From positions 217,024-281,023 of the forward strand of contig NZ_JAHFVG010000002.1 of NCBI RefSeq assembly GCF_023264675.1: DNA of 64,000 nucleotides, written 5' to 3'. The notes beneath the pieces are model-generated. The model made no database searches. It was not told where the DNA came from and saw only the letters and a program-made list of their open reading frames with translations. The position numbers and the translations under genes are program-made. Below, one piece after another: positions 24,693-35,890 of the stretch. This DNA is from Rhodococcus sp. (in: high G+C Gram-positive bacteria) (GTDB lineage Bacteria; Actinomycetota; Actinomycetes; Mycobacteriales; Mycobacteriaceae). Every line of letters begins with the position of its first letter. The stretch's first letter is position 1.

Positions 24693-26197
24693 CGTGGTGA
24701 TTCGCGTCCGGGTTCCTTGACGAGCGTCACGGCGCCGTGCGCGTTCTCGCCGTAGGCAGCCGATCCGGGCAGAACATCATGGGACTCGGCGCTGTCGAAC
24801 ACGCCTACCGAGGACAACGTCGTCGGCCGGTATCGGTGGAGGTACCAACGCCAGACCGATCCGGATGCAGCCAAGACGGCGAGCATACCCACCATCGTCA
24901 CGTTCTGTTCCGCTCCCACGGTGACGAGGAGGTTCGCCAGGATGGTGCAACCCGCGACACTTGCGAGGACTCCGGCGATCACGACGGTCGCGGTCAGTTC
25001 TCCGATGCGGCGGAGAAACACGACAGCAGCCACCGCGACGACGGCATAGCCGACGATGAGAGCCGATCGGGCCAGGAGCCGTACATCCTCCAGAACAGGG
25101 GATGCGGTGAACAGCGCGATGATCGAAGCAAGAGTGAAGATTCCGAGGACCACGGTAATGAGCGCCACGTACGGGGTTCGGAAGGTTCGATGCACCGAGG
25201 CCAGCGTTCGGGGGAGTACTCGTTCGATCCCCATCGTGTAGAGCAGCCGTGATGCGGCATTCGACGACGCCATCGCCGACGCCAACCACGAGCAACTCAA
25301 ACCGAGATTCAACGCCACCACCATCCAGGCGTCGATTCCTGTGGAAGTTCCGTGCAGGTAGGCGTCGACCAGTACTCCGCCGCGACCCGACCAGACGGCC
25401 CACGCAGCGAAGGTGAACAGGCCTCCGCAGATGATCGGGGTGAACAACACGGTTCGCGTCACGGTGATCAACGGACGTTTCGTCTCCGGTGCGAAGAAGG
25501 TTGCGCTCTCGAAGCCTGCCAGGGCGAACATTGCACCGAGGCCCACGAGCAGGAGGCCGTTCGGTGAGCCGGAAGGCTCGATCTCGACGGCTCGACCGTC
25601 GGGAAAAATCAGCAGACCGGCGATGAAGACAAGCGAGCACAATTCGACGACGAGTATCGCGGTGGCGGCGAATCGCACTCCGCGGAGCAGACATCCAAGC
25701 AGTACCGCCGCGATCACGACGTGGACGAGGACGGCTCCCGCGGTTCCCCCGGTGGCGATGCCGAGCTCACGGAGGACTGTCCGGACGGCTTGGCCACCGA
25801 AGTACAACGTCATCGCGCCGCTCGCGCAGTACTTGCACAGCATCGCTACCCCGACGCTCAACGCGCCGCGCGGACCCGACCCTTTGACCGCAAAGCTGTA
25901 CATTCCGCCGGAGGACGAGAACCTTCGGGTGAATTGCGAGACGCAGAAAGCGATCAGCGATACGACGACGGTCGCGACGAGAATCGTCAGCAGACCGCCG
26001 AGCATCGTCTCGTGCGTGAGCATGGTGATCGGCAGAATCACCATGGATGCGGCGGGGGCGGTAGTGGCGATCGACTGAGCGAGGATCTCGATTCCCGACA
26101 ACTGCCTACGTCCCAGTGCACGCAGAGGCGACAGTGCAGGGCGTGCGGGTTCCTGCGCGGCAAAGGAAGCCGCGATGGCGTGTTCGAGTGCAGACAT
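24689..26197 (-). CDS. APC-family amino acid permease
   Basis: A 502-aa amino acid/polyamine/organocation transporter with about twelve membrane segments. The first helix region reads LSGIEILAQSIATTAPAASMVILPITM, and GLGAMFALAGFESATFFAPETKRP is the conserved APC loop. The long upstream frame was cut to ATG 26197, where family homology begins. Divergent from the secreted L-amino-acid oxidase, and followed by an IclR regulator, which suggests uptake of an amino acid or of its oxidation product. Confidence 0.82.
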   Translation of the reverse strand: MSALEHAIAASFAAQEPARPALSPLRALGRRQLSGIEILAQSIATTAPAASMVILPITMLTHETMLGGLLTILVATVVVSLIAFCVSQFTRRFSSSGGMYSFAVKGSGPRGALSVGVAMLCKYCASGAMTLYFGGQAVRTVLRELGIATGGTAGAVLVHVVIAAVLLGCLLRGVRFAATAILVVELCSLVFIAGLLIFPDGRAVEIEPSGSPNGLLLVGLGAMFALAGFESATFFAPETKRPLITVTRTVLFTPIICGGLFTFAAWAVWSGRGGVLVDAYLHGTSTGIDAWMVVALNLGLSCSWLASAMASSNAASRLLYTMGIERVLPRTLASVHRTFRTPYVALITVVLGIFTLASIIALFTASPVLEDVRLLARSALIVGYAVVAVAAVVFLRRIGELTATVVIAGVLASVAGCTILANLLVTVGAEQNVTMVGMLAVLAASGSVWRWYLHRYRPTTLSSVGVFDSAESHDVLPGSAAYGENAHGAVTLVKEPGRESPR

Positions 26198-26270
26198 GAT
26201 GCGCCAAAAAATAGCGTCGAAATGTTGCGGCGGTATTGCACACAAGCGTCGTCCGATCGCATCGGAGTGA

Positions 26271-28016
<1,746 letters not shown>

Positions 28017-28047
28017 TCGACCTTCGTTCTCGAAAGGAACACCTATC

Positions 28048-28698
28048 TTGCACAAGCTTGCACGCACCACCGCCGCCACCCTTGCTGCCGGGGCAATCCT
28101 GTTCACCGCCGCCTGCTCGTCGGATTCCGATGCAGCCCCCGCCGCCGACGAACCCACGTCGGGCGCCAGGGCCGTCCTCGAAGATGGCGAATCCAATCCG
28201 ATGATCGCGCAGGGCGTCGAGATTTCCGGTGACGCGACCGTCTACAAATCCAGCGGTATCGGTGCGACCGCGATGAACGACGCTGCGCCGGAGGGAAGTC
28301 CGGAATCCTACGTCGACACCGATCAGTTCGTCGGAGGCACCTTGCCTGCCGGTGTCACCGTCACCGAAGCACAGGGCATCGGCGTACTGAAAAAGATCCG
28401 CGACAACCTCGAACTTCAGGGCTATTCGCTCGAAGATGTCGTGACGATGCGCGTGTTCCTGGACAACGCTCCCGGCACCGAACGGGCCGATTACGCGGGT
28501 TGGAACCGTGCCTACCGTCAGTTCTTCGCCAACACCAACCTCGACACCGACGAGACCGAGCTGGTGCCGATGGGTACCGCCGAGCCGTCGGCGCCGATCG
28601 AGCGCAACTCTGCTCGGCCGTCGCGCTTCGCACTCGAGGTCGCGACCCTTCCCGTGCAGGGGTGGCTCGTCGAGGTCGAGGTCGATGCCGTGAAATAG
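28048..28698 (+). CDS. RidA/YjgF-family lipoprotein
   Basis: A 216-aa exported protein: signal peptide with lipobox LFTAAC (cysteine about residue 22), a short linker, and a RidA (reactive imine deaminase) domain. No ATG or GTG lies near the start; TTG 28048 with AAAGGAAC 9-16 bases ahead is the best start. RidA-type enzymes hydrolyse imino acids to oxoacids and ammonia, and the oxidase just upstream makes exactly such imines outside the membrane. The conserved catalytic arginine appears as ARPSRFALEVATLP (the family has xxRxxxEVxxxA). Cotranscription is likely. Confidence 0.8.
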   Translation: MHKLARTTAATLAAGAILFTAACSSDSDAAPAADEPTSGARAVLEDGESNPMIAQGVEISGDATVYKSSGIGATAMNDAAPEGSPESYVDTDQFVGGTLPAGVTVTEAQGIGVLKKIRDNLELQGYSLEDVVTMRVFLDNAPGTERADYAGWNRAYRQFFANTNLDTDETELVPMGTAEPSAPIERNSARPSRFALEVATLPVQGWLVEVEVDAVK

Positions 28699-28711
28699 GC
28701 GCTTCGCGCAG

Positions 28712-28751
28712 GTGAGTGCGAATACATGACAGGTTATGTATTCGCACTCAC
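28712..28751. repeat. perfect inverted repeat, copy 1 of a dispersed palindromic element
   Basis: Arms of 16 bp (28712-28727 and 28736-28751) pair perfectly around an 8-base loop, GACAGGTT; weaker pairing extends outward to about 28702 and 28760. A related element at 39351 shares arm and loop sequence. It lies between the convergent ridA-like and racemase genes and could act as a bidirectional terminator, though no T-run follows. Its right arm encodes the last codons and supplies the stop of the racemase gene. Confidence 0.8.
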
Positions 28752-29492
28752 ATGCGGCGAAGCCGCAGTACCGAAGCCCGCGAGCAAGCCCGAGTATTTC
28801 TTCGGCGGGGATGTTGCGAACTCTCCGGTCTTCCCGGTGCTCAGACCCATCGTGACGAGCGATTGAACGAACAGCGTTGCGGCAGCGACTCCGTCGACCA
28901 CCGGAACCCCGATCTCCGACGAAATATGCCCGCACAGGTCCGCCATCCCGGCGCACCCGAGCACGATGGAGTCGCTTCCGTCTTCCTCGATGGCGGTGCG
29001 GCAGGCTTCGATGATGACCTTTCTCGCATCGGGGTCGGTGTCGAGGTCGAGCACGGGGATGTCGCAGGCGTGCACGCCGCGGCAGTGCCGAGTCATTCCG
29101 TAGTGGCCGGCAAGATCCCAGGCGCGGCCGGTGGTTCTGCCGAGTGTCGTGACGACGCTGAATCCTCGGCCGAGGAAGCTGGCGGCATGCATTGCGGCCT
29201 CCGCGATGCCGACCACCGGACCTGCGGCGGCTTCGCGGGCGGCATCCATTCCCGGGTCGCCGAAGCAGGCGATGACGTAGCCGTCGACTCCTTCTCGTTC
29301 TCCGAGCGCGATCTGTTCGAGAATCCCCGGGACGCTGAGAGCTTCGTCGACGTGGGATTCGATGGACGGCGGTCCCATCGTCGGGCTGACCGCCTCGACG
29401 AGCGTGCCCGGGCCTGCGACGGCCCGGGCACATTCTTCGATCTTGGCGGTCATCGTCCACGTGGTGTTGGGGTTGATGACCTTGATGAGCAC
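28734..29492 (-). CDS. Asp/Glu/hydantoin racemase-family protein
   Basis: A 252-aa racemase of the hydantoin/allantoin subgroup. The two catalytic cysteines are in VIACFGDPGMDAAREA and VLGCAGMADL; IKVINPNTTWTMTAKI opens the protein as in hydantoin racemases. The likely start is GTG 29492, with TAGGAATT before it, 8 bases after the stop of an NCS1 permease gene, so the two form an operon. Racemisation of 5-substituted hydantoins or allantoin is the family role. No hydantoinase or carbamoylase is present here. The C terminus is encoded by a repeat element. Confidence 0.8.
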   Translation of the reverse strand: MLIKVINPNTTWTMTAKIEECARAVAGPGTLVEAVSPTMGPPSIESHVDEALSVPGILEQIALGEREGVDGYVIACFGDPGMDAAREAAAGPVVGIAEAAMHAASFLGRGFSVVTTLGRTTGRAWDLAGHYGMTRHCRGVHACDIPVLDLDTDPDARKVIIEACRTAIEEDGSDSIVLGCAGMADLCGHISSEIGVPVVDGVAAATLFVQSLVTMGLSTGKTGEFATSPPKKYSGLLAGFGTAASPHVSANT

Positions 29493-29500
29493 GGCAATTC

Positions 29501-31051
29501 CTAGGCTTTCACTGATTCGTCGAGGTGATTGGTCACCGCGAGTTTCGTCTTGGTGGCGAGGAAGTAGTACAACGCGAATCCGACGCCGCAGCCGATGAAC
29601 CAGCTGTACTTGGATGCGGTCGACATTCCGCCGATCTCCATGCCGTCGATTGCGCCGTTGAAGAGAACGGTGAACATGGCGAGCAGTGCGCCGACGATGG
29701 TGGCGTACACGGCGGCCGGGTTGTATCCCTTGGAGTACCAGTACTTTCCGCTTGTGGACATCGTGAACAGCTCGTCGATGACGACCTTCTGCTTGCGCAC
29801 CAGGTAGTAGTCGGCGATCAAGACACCGAACAGCGGTCCGATGAATGCTCCGAGGGTTTCCAGCGTCAGGTGGATGACGTCGGGGTTGTTGTACAGGTTC
29901 CACGGGGTGATGAGTACGGAACCCACGGCGGCGATCATGCCGCCTGCTCGCCAGCTGATCTTCTGGGGGCTGACGTTGGAGAAGTCGAACGCGGGGGAGA
30001 TGAAGTTGGCGACGATGTTGATACCGATGGTGGCGATGGTGAAGGTGAGCGCGCCGAGCACGATGGCGAAGGTGCTGTCGATGCGGGCAACGGTCTCGAC
30101 CGGATCGGTGATGAGCTCACCGAACACGGGAAGAGTCAGTGACGCGGTGACGACGACGAGAATCGAGAACACCAGGAAGTTGACCGGAAGTCCGAGGAAG
30201 TTGCCCTTCTTGACCGCTGCGTAGGACTTGCCGTAGCGCGAGAAGTCGCCGAAGTTGAGCATCGGGCCGGAGAAGTAGGAGACCACCAGTGCTATCGCGC
30301 CGAGCATGACCGGTACGGCACTGAAGCCGGTGTGCTCGACCTCACCGAGGTTCAGATCGATTGCCCCCCAGCCTGCTTTCCAGATCAGGTAGCCGCAGAG
30401 TGCGAACATGACCACGTACACGGCCGGGCCGCAGAAGTCGATGAACTTGCGGATCGATTCCATGCCGCGCCAGAAGACTGCAGCCTGCAGAACCCACAGG
30501 AAGAGGAAGCTCGCCCAGCCGAGGGCAGAGAGACCAGCGAAGCCGTAATCCTCGGTGATGGCATACGGGGCAAGGCCGGGGAAGAGCTTGATCAGCACGA
30601 TATCGAGTGCAGCTGAAGCCAGGAATGTCTGAATTCCGTACCACGCGACAGCGATGAGACCGCGGATGATCGCCGGAATGTTTGCACCGAGCACTCCGAA
30701 GGATGCACGGCAGATCACCGGGTACGGGACGCCGGTCGCCTGGCTGGGTTTGGCGACCAGGTTGCAGAAGAAGTAGACGATTCCGATGCCGACGAGCAGG
30801 GAGATGAGCACCTGCCAGCTGGCCAAACCGAGGGCGAAGAGGCTTCCTGCCGTGACGTATCCGCCGACGGAGTGCACGTCGGACATCCAGAAGGCGAACA
30901 GGTTGTACGAGGTCCACGACTGATTCTTCAGCGGTGCCAGATCCTCGTTCGTGAGCCTCGGGTCGTAGCTGTCCTTGATCAAGCCGCCCCCGACCGGATG
31001 GCCGGCAGCCTGGATCATGTCACCGCTCGGGGTGCTCGCTGTATCTGTCAT
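29501..31051 (-). CDS. NCS1-family permease (hydantoin/allantoin/purine/cytosine type)
   Basis: A 516-aa nucleobase-cation symporter with about twelve membrane segments. DPRLTNEDLAPLKNQSWTSYNLFAFWMSDVHSVGGYV is the NCS1 N-terminal block, as in Mhp1 hydantoin and PucI allantoin permeases. Start ATG 31051; the open frame further upstream lies in the promoter region of the next gene. It leads the racemase gene, so import of hydantoin-like compounds and racemisation probably go together. A GntR regulator lies 95 bases upstream on the same strand. Confidence 0.85.
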   Translation of the reverse strand: MTDTASTPSGDMIQAAGHPVGGGLIKDSYDPRLTNEDLAPLKNQSWTSYNLFAFWMSDVHSVGGYVTAGSLFALGLASWQVLISLLVGIGIVYFFCNLVAKPSQATGVPYPVICRASFGVLGANIPAIIRGLIAVAWYGIQTFLASAALDIVLIKLFPGLAPYAITEDYGFAGLSALGWASFLFLWVLQAAVFWRGMESIRKFIDFCGPAVYVVMFALCGYLIWKAGWGAIDLNLGEVEHTGFSAVPVMLGAIALVVSYFSGPMLNFGDFSRYGKSYAAVKKGNFLGLPVNFLVFSILVVVTASLTLPVFGELITDPVETVARIDSTFAIVLGALTFTIATIGINIVANFISPAFDFSNVSPQKISWRAGGMIAAVGSVLITPWNLYNNPDVIHLTLETLGAFIGPLFGVLIADYYLVRKQKVVIDELFTMSTSGKYWYSKGYNPAAVYATIVGALLAMFTVLFNGAIDGMEIGGMSTASKYSWFIGCGVGFALYYFLATKTKLAVTNHLDESVKA

Positions 31052-31146
31052 CGATGCTCCTGATGTGTCGGCGAAGTCTTCGCGAGACAAAAGATAGCGA
31101 GCAAGTGTTGCCCCCGCGTGACGGCAGCGATATATCTTTTTTCGGC

Positions 31147-31872
31147 TCAGTCGGTGTCCGCAAGATGCGGTTGAGCGAGAAGTCCGGTATCGGAAGAAAT
31201 GGAGGAAATCACGGTGTTCAATCGGCCGTGATGGTATTGCGCGCTCTCGAGCAACAATGCCGAGTCGCGCGCCAGGAATGCGTCGAGCATCTTGCGATGA
31301 TCGGAATGCAGTGTTTCTCGATCCGACCCGGCGACATGCACCATCGGTTGAACGGGCTCGGTGATGTTCCATGCGGCATCGAGCATGTGAAGAAGGCGTT
31401 TCATCCGCGACGGCCGAGTGAGGGACATATGGAACTCACGAGACTGGCGGTGATACTCGCGAGGATCGTCGGCGGTGATGCTTTGTTCCAGAGCATCGTT
31501 CGCCGCTGTTGCACGTCGGTGGTCCTCGGCGGTCGCCAATTCGACTGCAGTGGCGAGTGCCGCTGTTTCGAGCACCTCGCGCACGATGTACATTTCGCGC
31601 AATTCCGCGGAAGTCAATTGAGCAACGGTGTAGCCGAGATTGGGTCGATGGTCGACCAGTCTTTCACCGATCAGTGTTTTCAGCGATTCGCGGACCGGAA
31701 TTCTACTGACTCCGAAAACTTCGGCGACCTCGTTCAATGGAATCGGAGTTCCAGGGGGCGCGTCACCGGAAAGAATGACCCGTTTGAGTTCGTCGAGAAT
31801 GGTGAGCTGACTGCCGCCAGGCGCGTCGATGCTCAGGAGGGCGAGCAGCACGGATCTCCGGCGTGGCGGCAT
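31147..31872 (-). CDS. GntR-family regulator with FCD domain
   Basis: A 241-aa regulator with N-terminal winged helix (PIPLNEVAEVFGVSRIPVRESLKTLIGERLV) and an FCD all-helical effector domain with metal-binding histidines (EFHMSL, HSDHRKML, QYHHGRL). Start set at ATG 31872, with AAGGAC ahead. It precedes the NCS1-racemase pair and faces mftE across 82 bases, so it could influence both. Control of hydantoin or purine-type uptake is the simplest reading. Confidence 0.85.
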   Translation of the reverse strand: MPPRRRSVLLALLSIDAPGGSQLTILDELKRVILSGDAPPGTPIPLNEVAEVFGVSRIPVRESLKTLIGERLVDHRPNLGYTVAQLTSAELREMYIVREVLETAALATAVELATAEDHRRATAANDALEQSITADDPREYHRQSREFHMSLTRPSRMKRLLHMLDAAWNITEPVQPMVHVAGSDRETLHSDHRKMLDAFLARDSALLLESAQYHHGRLNTVISSISSDTGLLAQPHLADTD

Positions 31873-31954
31873 GAGCGGTCCTTCCCTGTTATGCCAGTGC
31901 GACGCTAGCGGCACATTGTTTCGTACGTGTGAAGATCTTCGCTAGCATCCGAGC

Positions 31955-32635
31955 ATGACCAGACTCGGACAGAGTGGGTGGCCGATGGTGCCCGCCGGAC
32001 GCACTGTCGTCGTTCCGGTCGGTGCGTTCGAACAGCACGGTCCGCATCTGCCGTTGGATACCGATACCCGGATCGCCGAGGCTATTGCCTCAAGGCTTCC
32101 CGACGTCGAGCTCGCACCGTCGATCGCGTACGGGGCAAGCGGGGAACACGAGGGTTTTCCCGGCACCGTTTCGCTCGGTTCGCAGGCGCTGGAGGCGGTA
32201 CTCGTGGAGTACGGGCGATCCGCCTGCCGGTGGGCAGCGCGAGTGCTGTTCGTCAACGGGCACGGCGGCAACGTCGCGACGTTGGCGGCGGCGACCGCAC
32301 TGCTCCGATATGAGGGCCGCGATGTCGCGTGGCTGCCCTGTGCGGTCCCGGGCGCCGACGCGCATGCCGGACGCACAGAAACATCGCTGCTGCTGCATCT
32401 TTCGCCGGAGGTGGTGAGCATGGAACTGGCCGAGGTGGGCAACGTCGAGCCGATCGCCGCCCTGCTGCCGCGGCTACGTGCCGGGGGAACGCGGGCTGTG
32501 TCCAGCAACGGCGTGCTCGGTGATCCGCGCGGCGCGACCGCGGCGGAAGGTGAAGACATACTGGCCGAGATGACCGAACGTAGTATCGGGGCAATGCGTC
32601 GTTGGACACCGTCGAAACAGGGGATGCTCACGTGA
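31955..32635 (+). CDS. mftE: mycofactocin precursor peptide peptidase (MftE)
   Basis: A 226-aa creatininase-family metalloprotease that releases the cyclised Val-Tyr core (AHDP) from processed MftA. Metal ligands are visible in [15 protein letters not shown] and in VNGHGGN, with a further Glu in TETSLLLHL. Its identity is secure from motifs and from mftF-mftG directly after it. It is separated from mftD by about 8 kb of unrelated genes, so it must have its own promoter in the 82-bp gap facing gntR. Confidence 0.9.
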   Translation: MTRLGQSGWPMVPAGRTVVVPVGAFEQHGPHLPLDTDTRIAEAIASRLPDVELAPSIAYGASGEHEGFPGTVSLGSQALEAVLVEYGRSACRWAARVLFVNGHGGNVATLAAATALLRYEGRDVAWLPCAVPGADAHAGRTETSLLLHLSPEVVSMELAEVGNVEPIAALLPRLRAGGTRAVSSNGVLGDPRGATAAEGEDILAEMTERSIGAMRRWTPSKQGMLT

Positions 32636-32717
32636 TCCCCATTCCCCGATCCGAGGCTCGAAACGTACTCTCGGTCTGTTCCCGACTTTTCTCGTCGGTG
32701 GATCCCACATCCGCGCC

Positions 32718-34136
32718 GTGTCCGCTTACGATCACCTGATGGGTCAAGGTCGATTGCCTGATGGATTCGGGGTGCGCGTCGATCCGAGGGTACGTAAATA
32801 CTCCGACGGCCGCGTTTTGATCGGTGGTTCGCCGACACGAATGCTGAAGTTGGCGCCCACGGCGGCGGCCATGATCGGCGACGGATTCCTCGAGGTCACC
32901 GACTCGCAGTCCGCTCTCGTCGCGCGCAAGCTTCTCGACTCGGGCGTCGCCAACCCGCGGCCGATGTCCATCCCGTCTCCGCAGGACGTGACCGTCGTGG
33001 TGCCGCTGAAGAACAACGCAGCCGGGCTCGGTCGACTGCTTCCGGCACTGCACGGACTGAACGTGATCGTGGTCGACGACGGGTCCGACGTACCGGTCAA
33101 GCCCCCACCGATGGTGTGGAGTCTCGGCGGGGTCACCGTACTCAGGCACGAGACCTCGCGCGGTCCTGCAGCGGCTCGCAACACCGGACTCCGCAGTGCA
33201 ACAACAGATTTTGTTGCCTTTCTCGACTCGGACGTCGTGCCGCGCAAGGGCTGGCTCGAAGTCATGCTCGGTCATTTCTCCGATCCGGCGGTGGCGCTGG
33301 TGGCGCCGCGGATCGTGGCACTCGAACCGGAGGGCAATGCCCTCGCACGGTACGAGCATGCGCGGTCGTCCCTCGACCTCGGTCGCAGGGAAGCCGCGGT
33401 GCGAGCGGGCAGTTCGGTGTCCTACGTACCGAGTGCGGCCATGCTGATTCGCAGGCACGTGGCCGAGGAATGCAACGGGTTCGACGAGTCGATGCACGTC
33501 GCCGAGGATGTCGACCTCTGCTGGAGGTTGCAGGAAGCGGGTTGGCGCCTGCGCTACGAACCGGTTGCGAACGTCGCCCACGATCACCGGGTCACGTTCG
33601 GGCGATGGTTCGGCCGCAAACTTTTCTACGGAACCGGGGCGAGTCCGCTCGAAGCCCGGCACCCAGGCATGGTTCCGCCCATCTCGATGTCGCCGTGGAC
33701 GCTCGTTGCGTGTTTGATGGCGGCGAGTTTCACGCGGTTCGGATTGCTCGGAGCTCTGCTGACCCTCGGTGTCACGATCACGCGCTTGCGCAAGATGTTT
33801 CTCGGCCTCGATCAGCCGACTCGAATCGCGGCCATCCTGGCTGCCGAAGGTTTCGTTGCCGGCCTGTGGCAACTGGCGTCGGCCCTGTGTCGGCACTATT
33901 GGCCCATTACGCTGCTCGCCGTGATTCTGTCATCGCGAATCCGCAAGATAGCCCTGGGACTTGCTGTTGCAGAAGCTGTTTCGGACTGGTACAAGCATCG
34001 TGAACTCGGTGGGCTCGATCCTGTCCGGTACGCATTCTTCAAGAGGGTCGACGACGTCGCGTACGGGGCGGGCCTCTGGCGGGGAGCGTACGAATCTCGG
34101 AGTATGAAGGCGCTGCTTCCCCGAATGGAATCGTGA
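32718..34136 (+). CDS. mftF: mycofactocin glycosyltransferase (MftF)
   Basis: A 472-aa GT2-family glycosyltransferase that adds beta-1,4-linked glucose units to premycofactocin. GT-A motifs are [28 protein letters not shown] and [14 protein letters not shown]; hydrophobic segments toward the C terminus suggest membrane association. [36 protein letters not shown] is the MftF-specific N terminus. Start GTG 32718 is used; ATG 32739 is possible. An 82-base gap after mftE carries no obvious gene. The stop overlaps mftG (GTGA). Confidence 0.9.
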   Translation: MSAYDHLMGQGRLPDGFGVRVDPRVRKYSDGRVLIGGSPTRMLKLAPTAAAMIGDGFLEVTDSQSALVARKLLDSGVANPRPMSIPSPQDVTVVVPLKNNAAGLGRLLPALHGLNVIVVDDGSDVPVKPPPMVWSLGGVTVLRHETSRGPAAARNTGLRSATTDFVAFLDSDVVPRKGWLEVMLGHFSDPAVALVAPRIVALEPEGNALARYEHARSSLDLGRREAAVRAGSSVSYVPSAAMLIRRHVAEECNGFDESMHVAEDVDLCWRLQEAGWRLRYEPVANVAHDHRVTFGRWFGRKLFYGTGASPLEARHPGMVPPISMSPWTLVACLMAASFTRFGLLGALLTLGVTITRLRKMFLGLDQPTRIAAILAAEGFVAGLWQLASALCRHYWPITLLAVILSSRIRKIALGLAVAEAVSDWYKHRELGGLDPVRYAFFKRVDDVAYGAGLWRGAYESRSMKALLPRMES

Positions 34137-35590
34137 CCGTTGCTCACGCCGACGTCGTGGTGGTCGGTGGGGGATCGGCGGGGTGCGTCGTAGCCTCACG
34201 GCTGAGCGAAGATCCCTCGCGCACGGTGACGCTGATCGAATCGGGACCCGGATTCACCGGGCAGGCGGACTGCCCACCCGAGATCGTCGACGCCCACGTT
34301 CTGCCGGTCGGTCCAGGAAGTCCGTGGACTTCGTCGTACAAGGCATTTCTGACGCCGGGCATCGAGCGCTGGGTGGCACGCGGGCGCCTGCTCGGCGGTT
34401 CGGGCGCTGTCAACGGTGGCTACTTCGTCAGGGCGCGGCCCCGGGACTTCGACGCCTGGCCGCCGAACTGGTCCTACGAGAGTGTGCTTCCGTACTTCCG
34501 TAAGTCGGAGACCGATCACGACGTGATCGACGAATGGCACGGTAGCAGTGGTCCGATCGACGTTTCTCGGGTGAGATCCGTCGATCGGTCGGAGGTGACG
34601 GCTGCATTCGTCGCTGCTGCAGTAGAATCCGGTTTCGCCGAGGTGGACGACCTCAATGCGCCGATCGATCGTTCCGGTGTCGGATCGGTGCCGCTCAACG
34701 TGATCGACGGATTGCGTCGCAATGCGGCGGTGGCTTACCTGCTTCCGCACCTCGCACGCCGAAATCTCTCGGTGCTCGCCGAAACCACTGTTCTGTCGGT
34801 GGTTTTCGACGGTACGCGCGCGGTGGGCGTGGAGGTGCTCCGTGATGGTGAGGTTCACCGGATCGCGGCGGACACCGTTGTCCTGTGTGCCGGTGCCGTC
34901 CGAACACCGCAACTGTTGATGTTGTCGGGGGTCGGGCCAGCGAATACTCTTGTGAAAAAAGGTATTTCGATGGTTCTGGATCACCGTAACGTCGGTCGAG
35001 GATTCAGTGATCATCCGGAAATCGGTGTGTATTACCGTGATTCGTTCGCTCATCGTGCTTCCACTGCTCTCGAGGCCGTGTTGCACACCGGAGATCTGGA
35101 GATCCGTCCCTTCACTGCTGCGTTCGACGCGCTGATTCCGGGGGTGCCGATCGGTGACCCGATGATCGGCATCGGTCTGATGCGGCCCGAGAGTCGCGGG
35201 TCGATCGAACTGCGCTCCGACGATCCCCTCGACTCTCCGGTGGTGCACTACCGCTATCTCGACTCCGACCGCGACCGAGTAGAGCTGCGGAAGGGGCTCG
35301 ACATCGTCACCGAATTGTTCGGTCGCGCACCGCTCCGGGCGGCAATACCTGTCGATGTGAGCGGCGATCCGCTCGAAATGCACCTCGGATCCTCGTTGCA
35401 CCTGTCGGGAAGCGCATCGATGGGCGACACCGATTCCGTGCTCGACGATCGCTGCCGCGTGAGGGGGATCGACGGCCTCGTCGTGGCCGACACCTCCGCG
35501 TTTCCGGTGGTTCCGTCGCGTGGGCCTCATGCGACGGCGATCATGCTGGCCGAGCGCGTATCCGCTCTGCTGAAGGGTGCGGTGGCGTAG
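34133..35590 (+). CDS. mftG: mycofactocin-associated GMC oxidoreductase (MftG)
   Basis: A 485-aa glucose-methanol-choline family flavoenzyme. The ADP-binding loop [20 protein letters not shown], the [13 protein letters not shown] signature and the C-terminal HLSGSASMG ... [15 protein letters not shown] are intact. In M. smegmatis MftG is needed for growth on ethanol and passes electrons from reduced mycofactocin to the respiratory chain. Its GTG start overlaps the mftF stop. The nearby aldehyde dehydrogenase (37295) could consume the acetaldehyde produced. Confidence 0.9.
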   Translation: MTVAHADVVVVGGGSAGCVVASRLSEDPSRTVTLIESGPGFTGQADCPPEIVDAHVLPVGPGSPWTSSYKAFLTPGIERWVARGRLLGGSGAVNGGYFVRARPRDFDAWPPNWSYESVLPYFRKSETDHDVIDEWHGSSGPIDVSRVRSVDRSEVTAAFVAAAVESGFAEVDDLNAPIDRSGVGSVPLNVIDGLRRNAAVAYLLPHLARRNLSVLAETTVLSVVFDGTRAVGVEVLRDGEVHRIAADTVVLCAGAVRTPQLLMLSGVGPANTLVKKGISMVLDHRNVGRGFSDHPEIGVYYRDSFAHRASTALEAVLHTGDLEIRPFTAAFDALIPGVPIGDPMIGIGLMRPESRGSIELRSDDPLDSPVVHYRYLDSDRDRVELRKGLDIVTELFGRAPLRAAIPVDVSGDPLEMHLGSSLHLSGSASMGDTDSVLDDRCRVRGIDGLVVADTSAFPVVPSRGPHATAIMLAERVSALLKGAVA

Positions 35591-35642
35591 GTTCGTGGTC
35601 TGTGGACCATCCACGGTTCCACAGAGAATGGGGCCATCGACG

Positions 35643-35777
35643 ATGTCCGACAAATCTCCTCGCAATGCCATGACCAAGAAATCCGGAAAGTCGTTGAAGG
35701 AGAAGCGAGCGGACAAGAAGTCGAAAGCATCGGGCGAACCCGGTATCGACATCTCGACCACAGCAAAGAAGCGCTGA
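35643..35777 (+). CDS. small lysine-rich protein of unknown function
   Basis: A 44-aa very basic protein (MSDKSPRNAMTKKSGKSLKEKRADKK at its start region, ending TTAKKR), encoded 52 bases after mftG on the same strand. Similar short basic proteins are common in rhodococcal and mycobacterial genomes as I recall, but have no assigned role. GGGGCCATCGACG before the ATG gives only a weak ribosome binding site. The composition suggests nucleic acid or ribosome binding; this is a guess. Confidence 0.6.
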   Translation: MSDKSPRNAMTKKSGKSLKEKRADKKSKASGEPGIDISTTAKKR

Positions 35778-35830
35778 CCGAGACCATCGGTTCCTCCGGT
35801 CCCTGAGTGAGCTGCGGGGGCTGGAGGGCT

Positions 35831-35860
35831 TTGTCGGGTGCCTGTGAGCTGCGTTACAGT
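35831..35860 (+). promoter_or_regulatory. candidate sigma-70-type promoter for the GAF regulator
   Basis: TTGTCG (35831-35836) and TACAGT (35855-35860) are separated by 18 bases, about 30 bases before the GTG start of the GAF-domain regulator. Both hexamers match the housekeeping consensus at four or more positions. Confidence 0.4.
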
Positions 35861-35890
35861 AGGGGAGACCACACCAGAAGAGGTAGCGGA

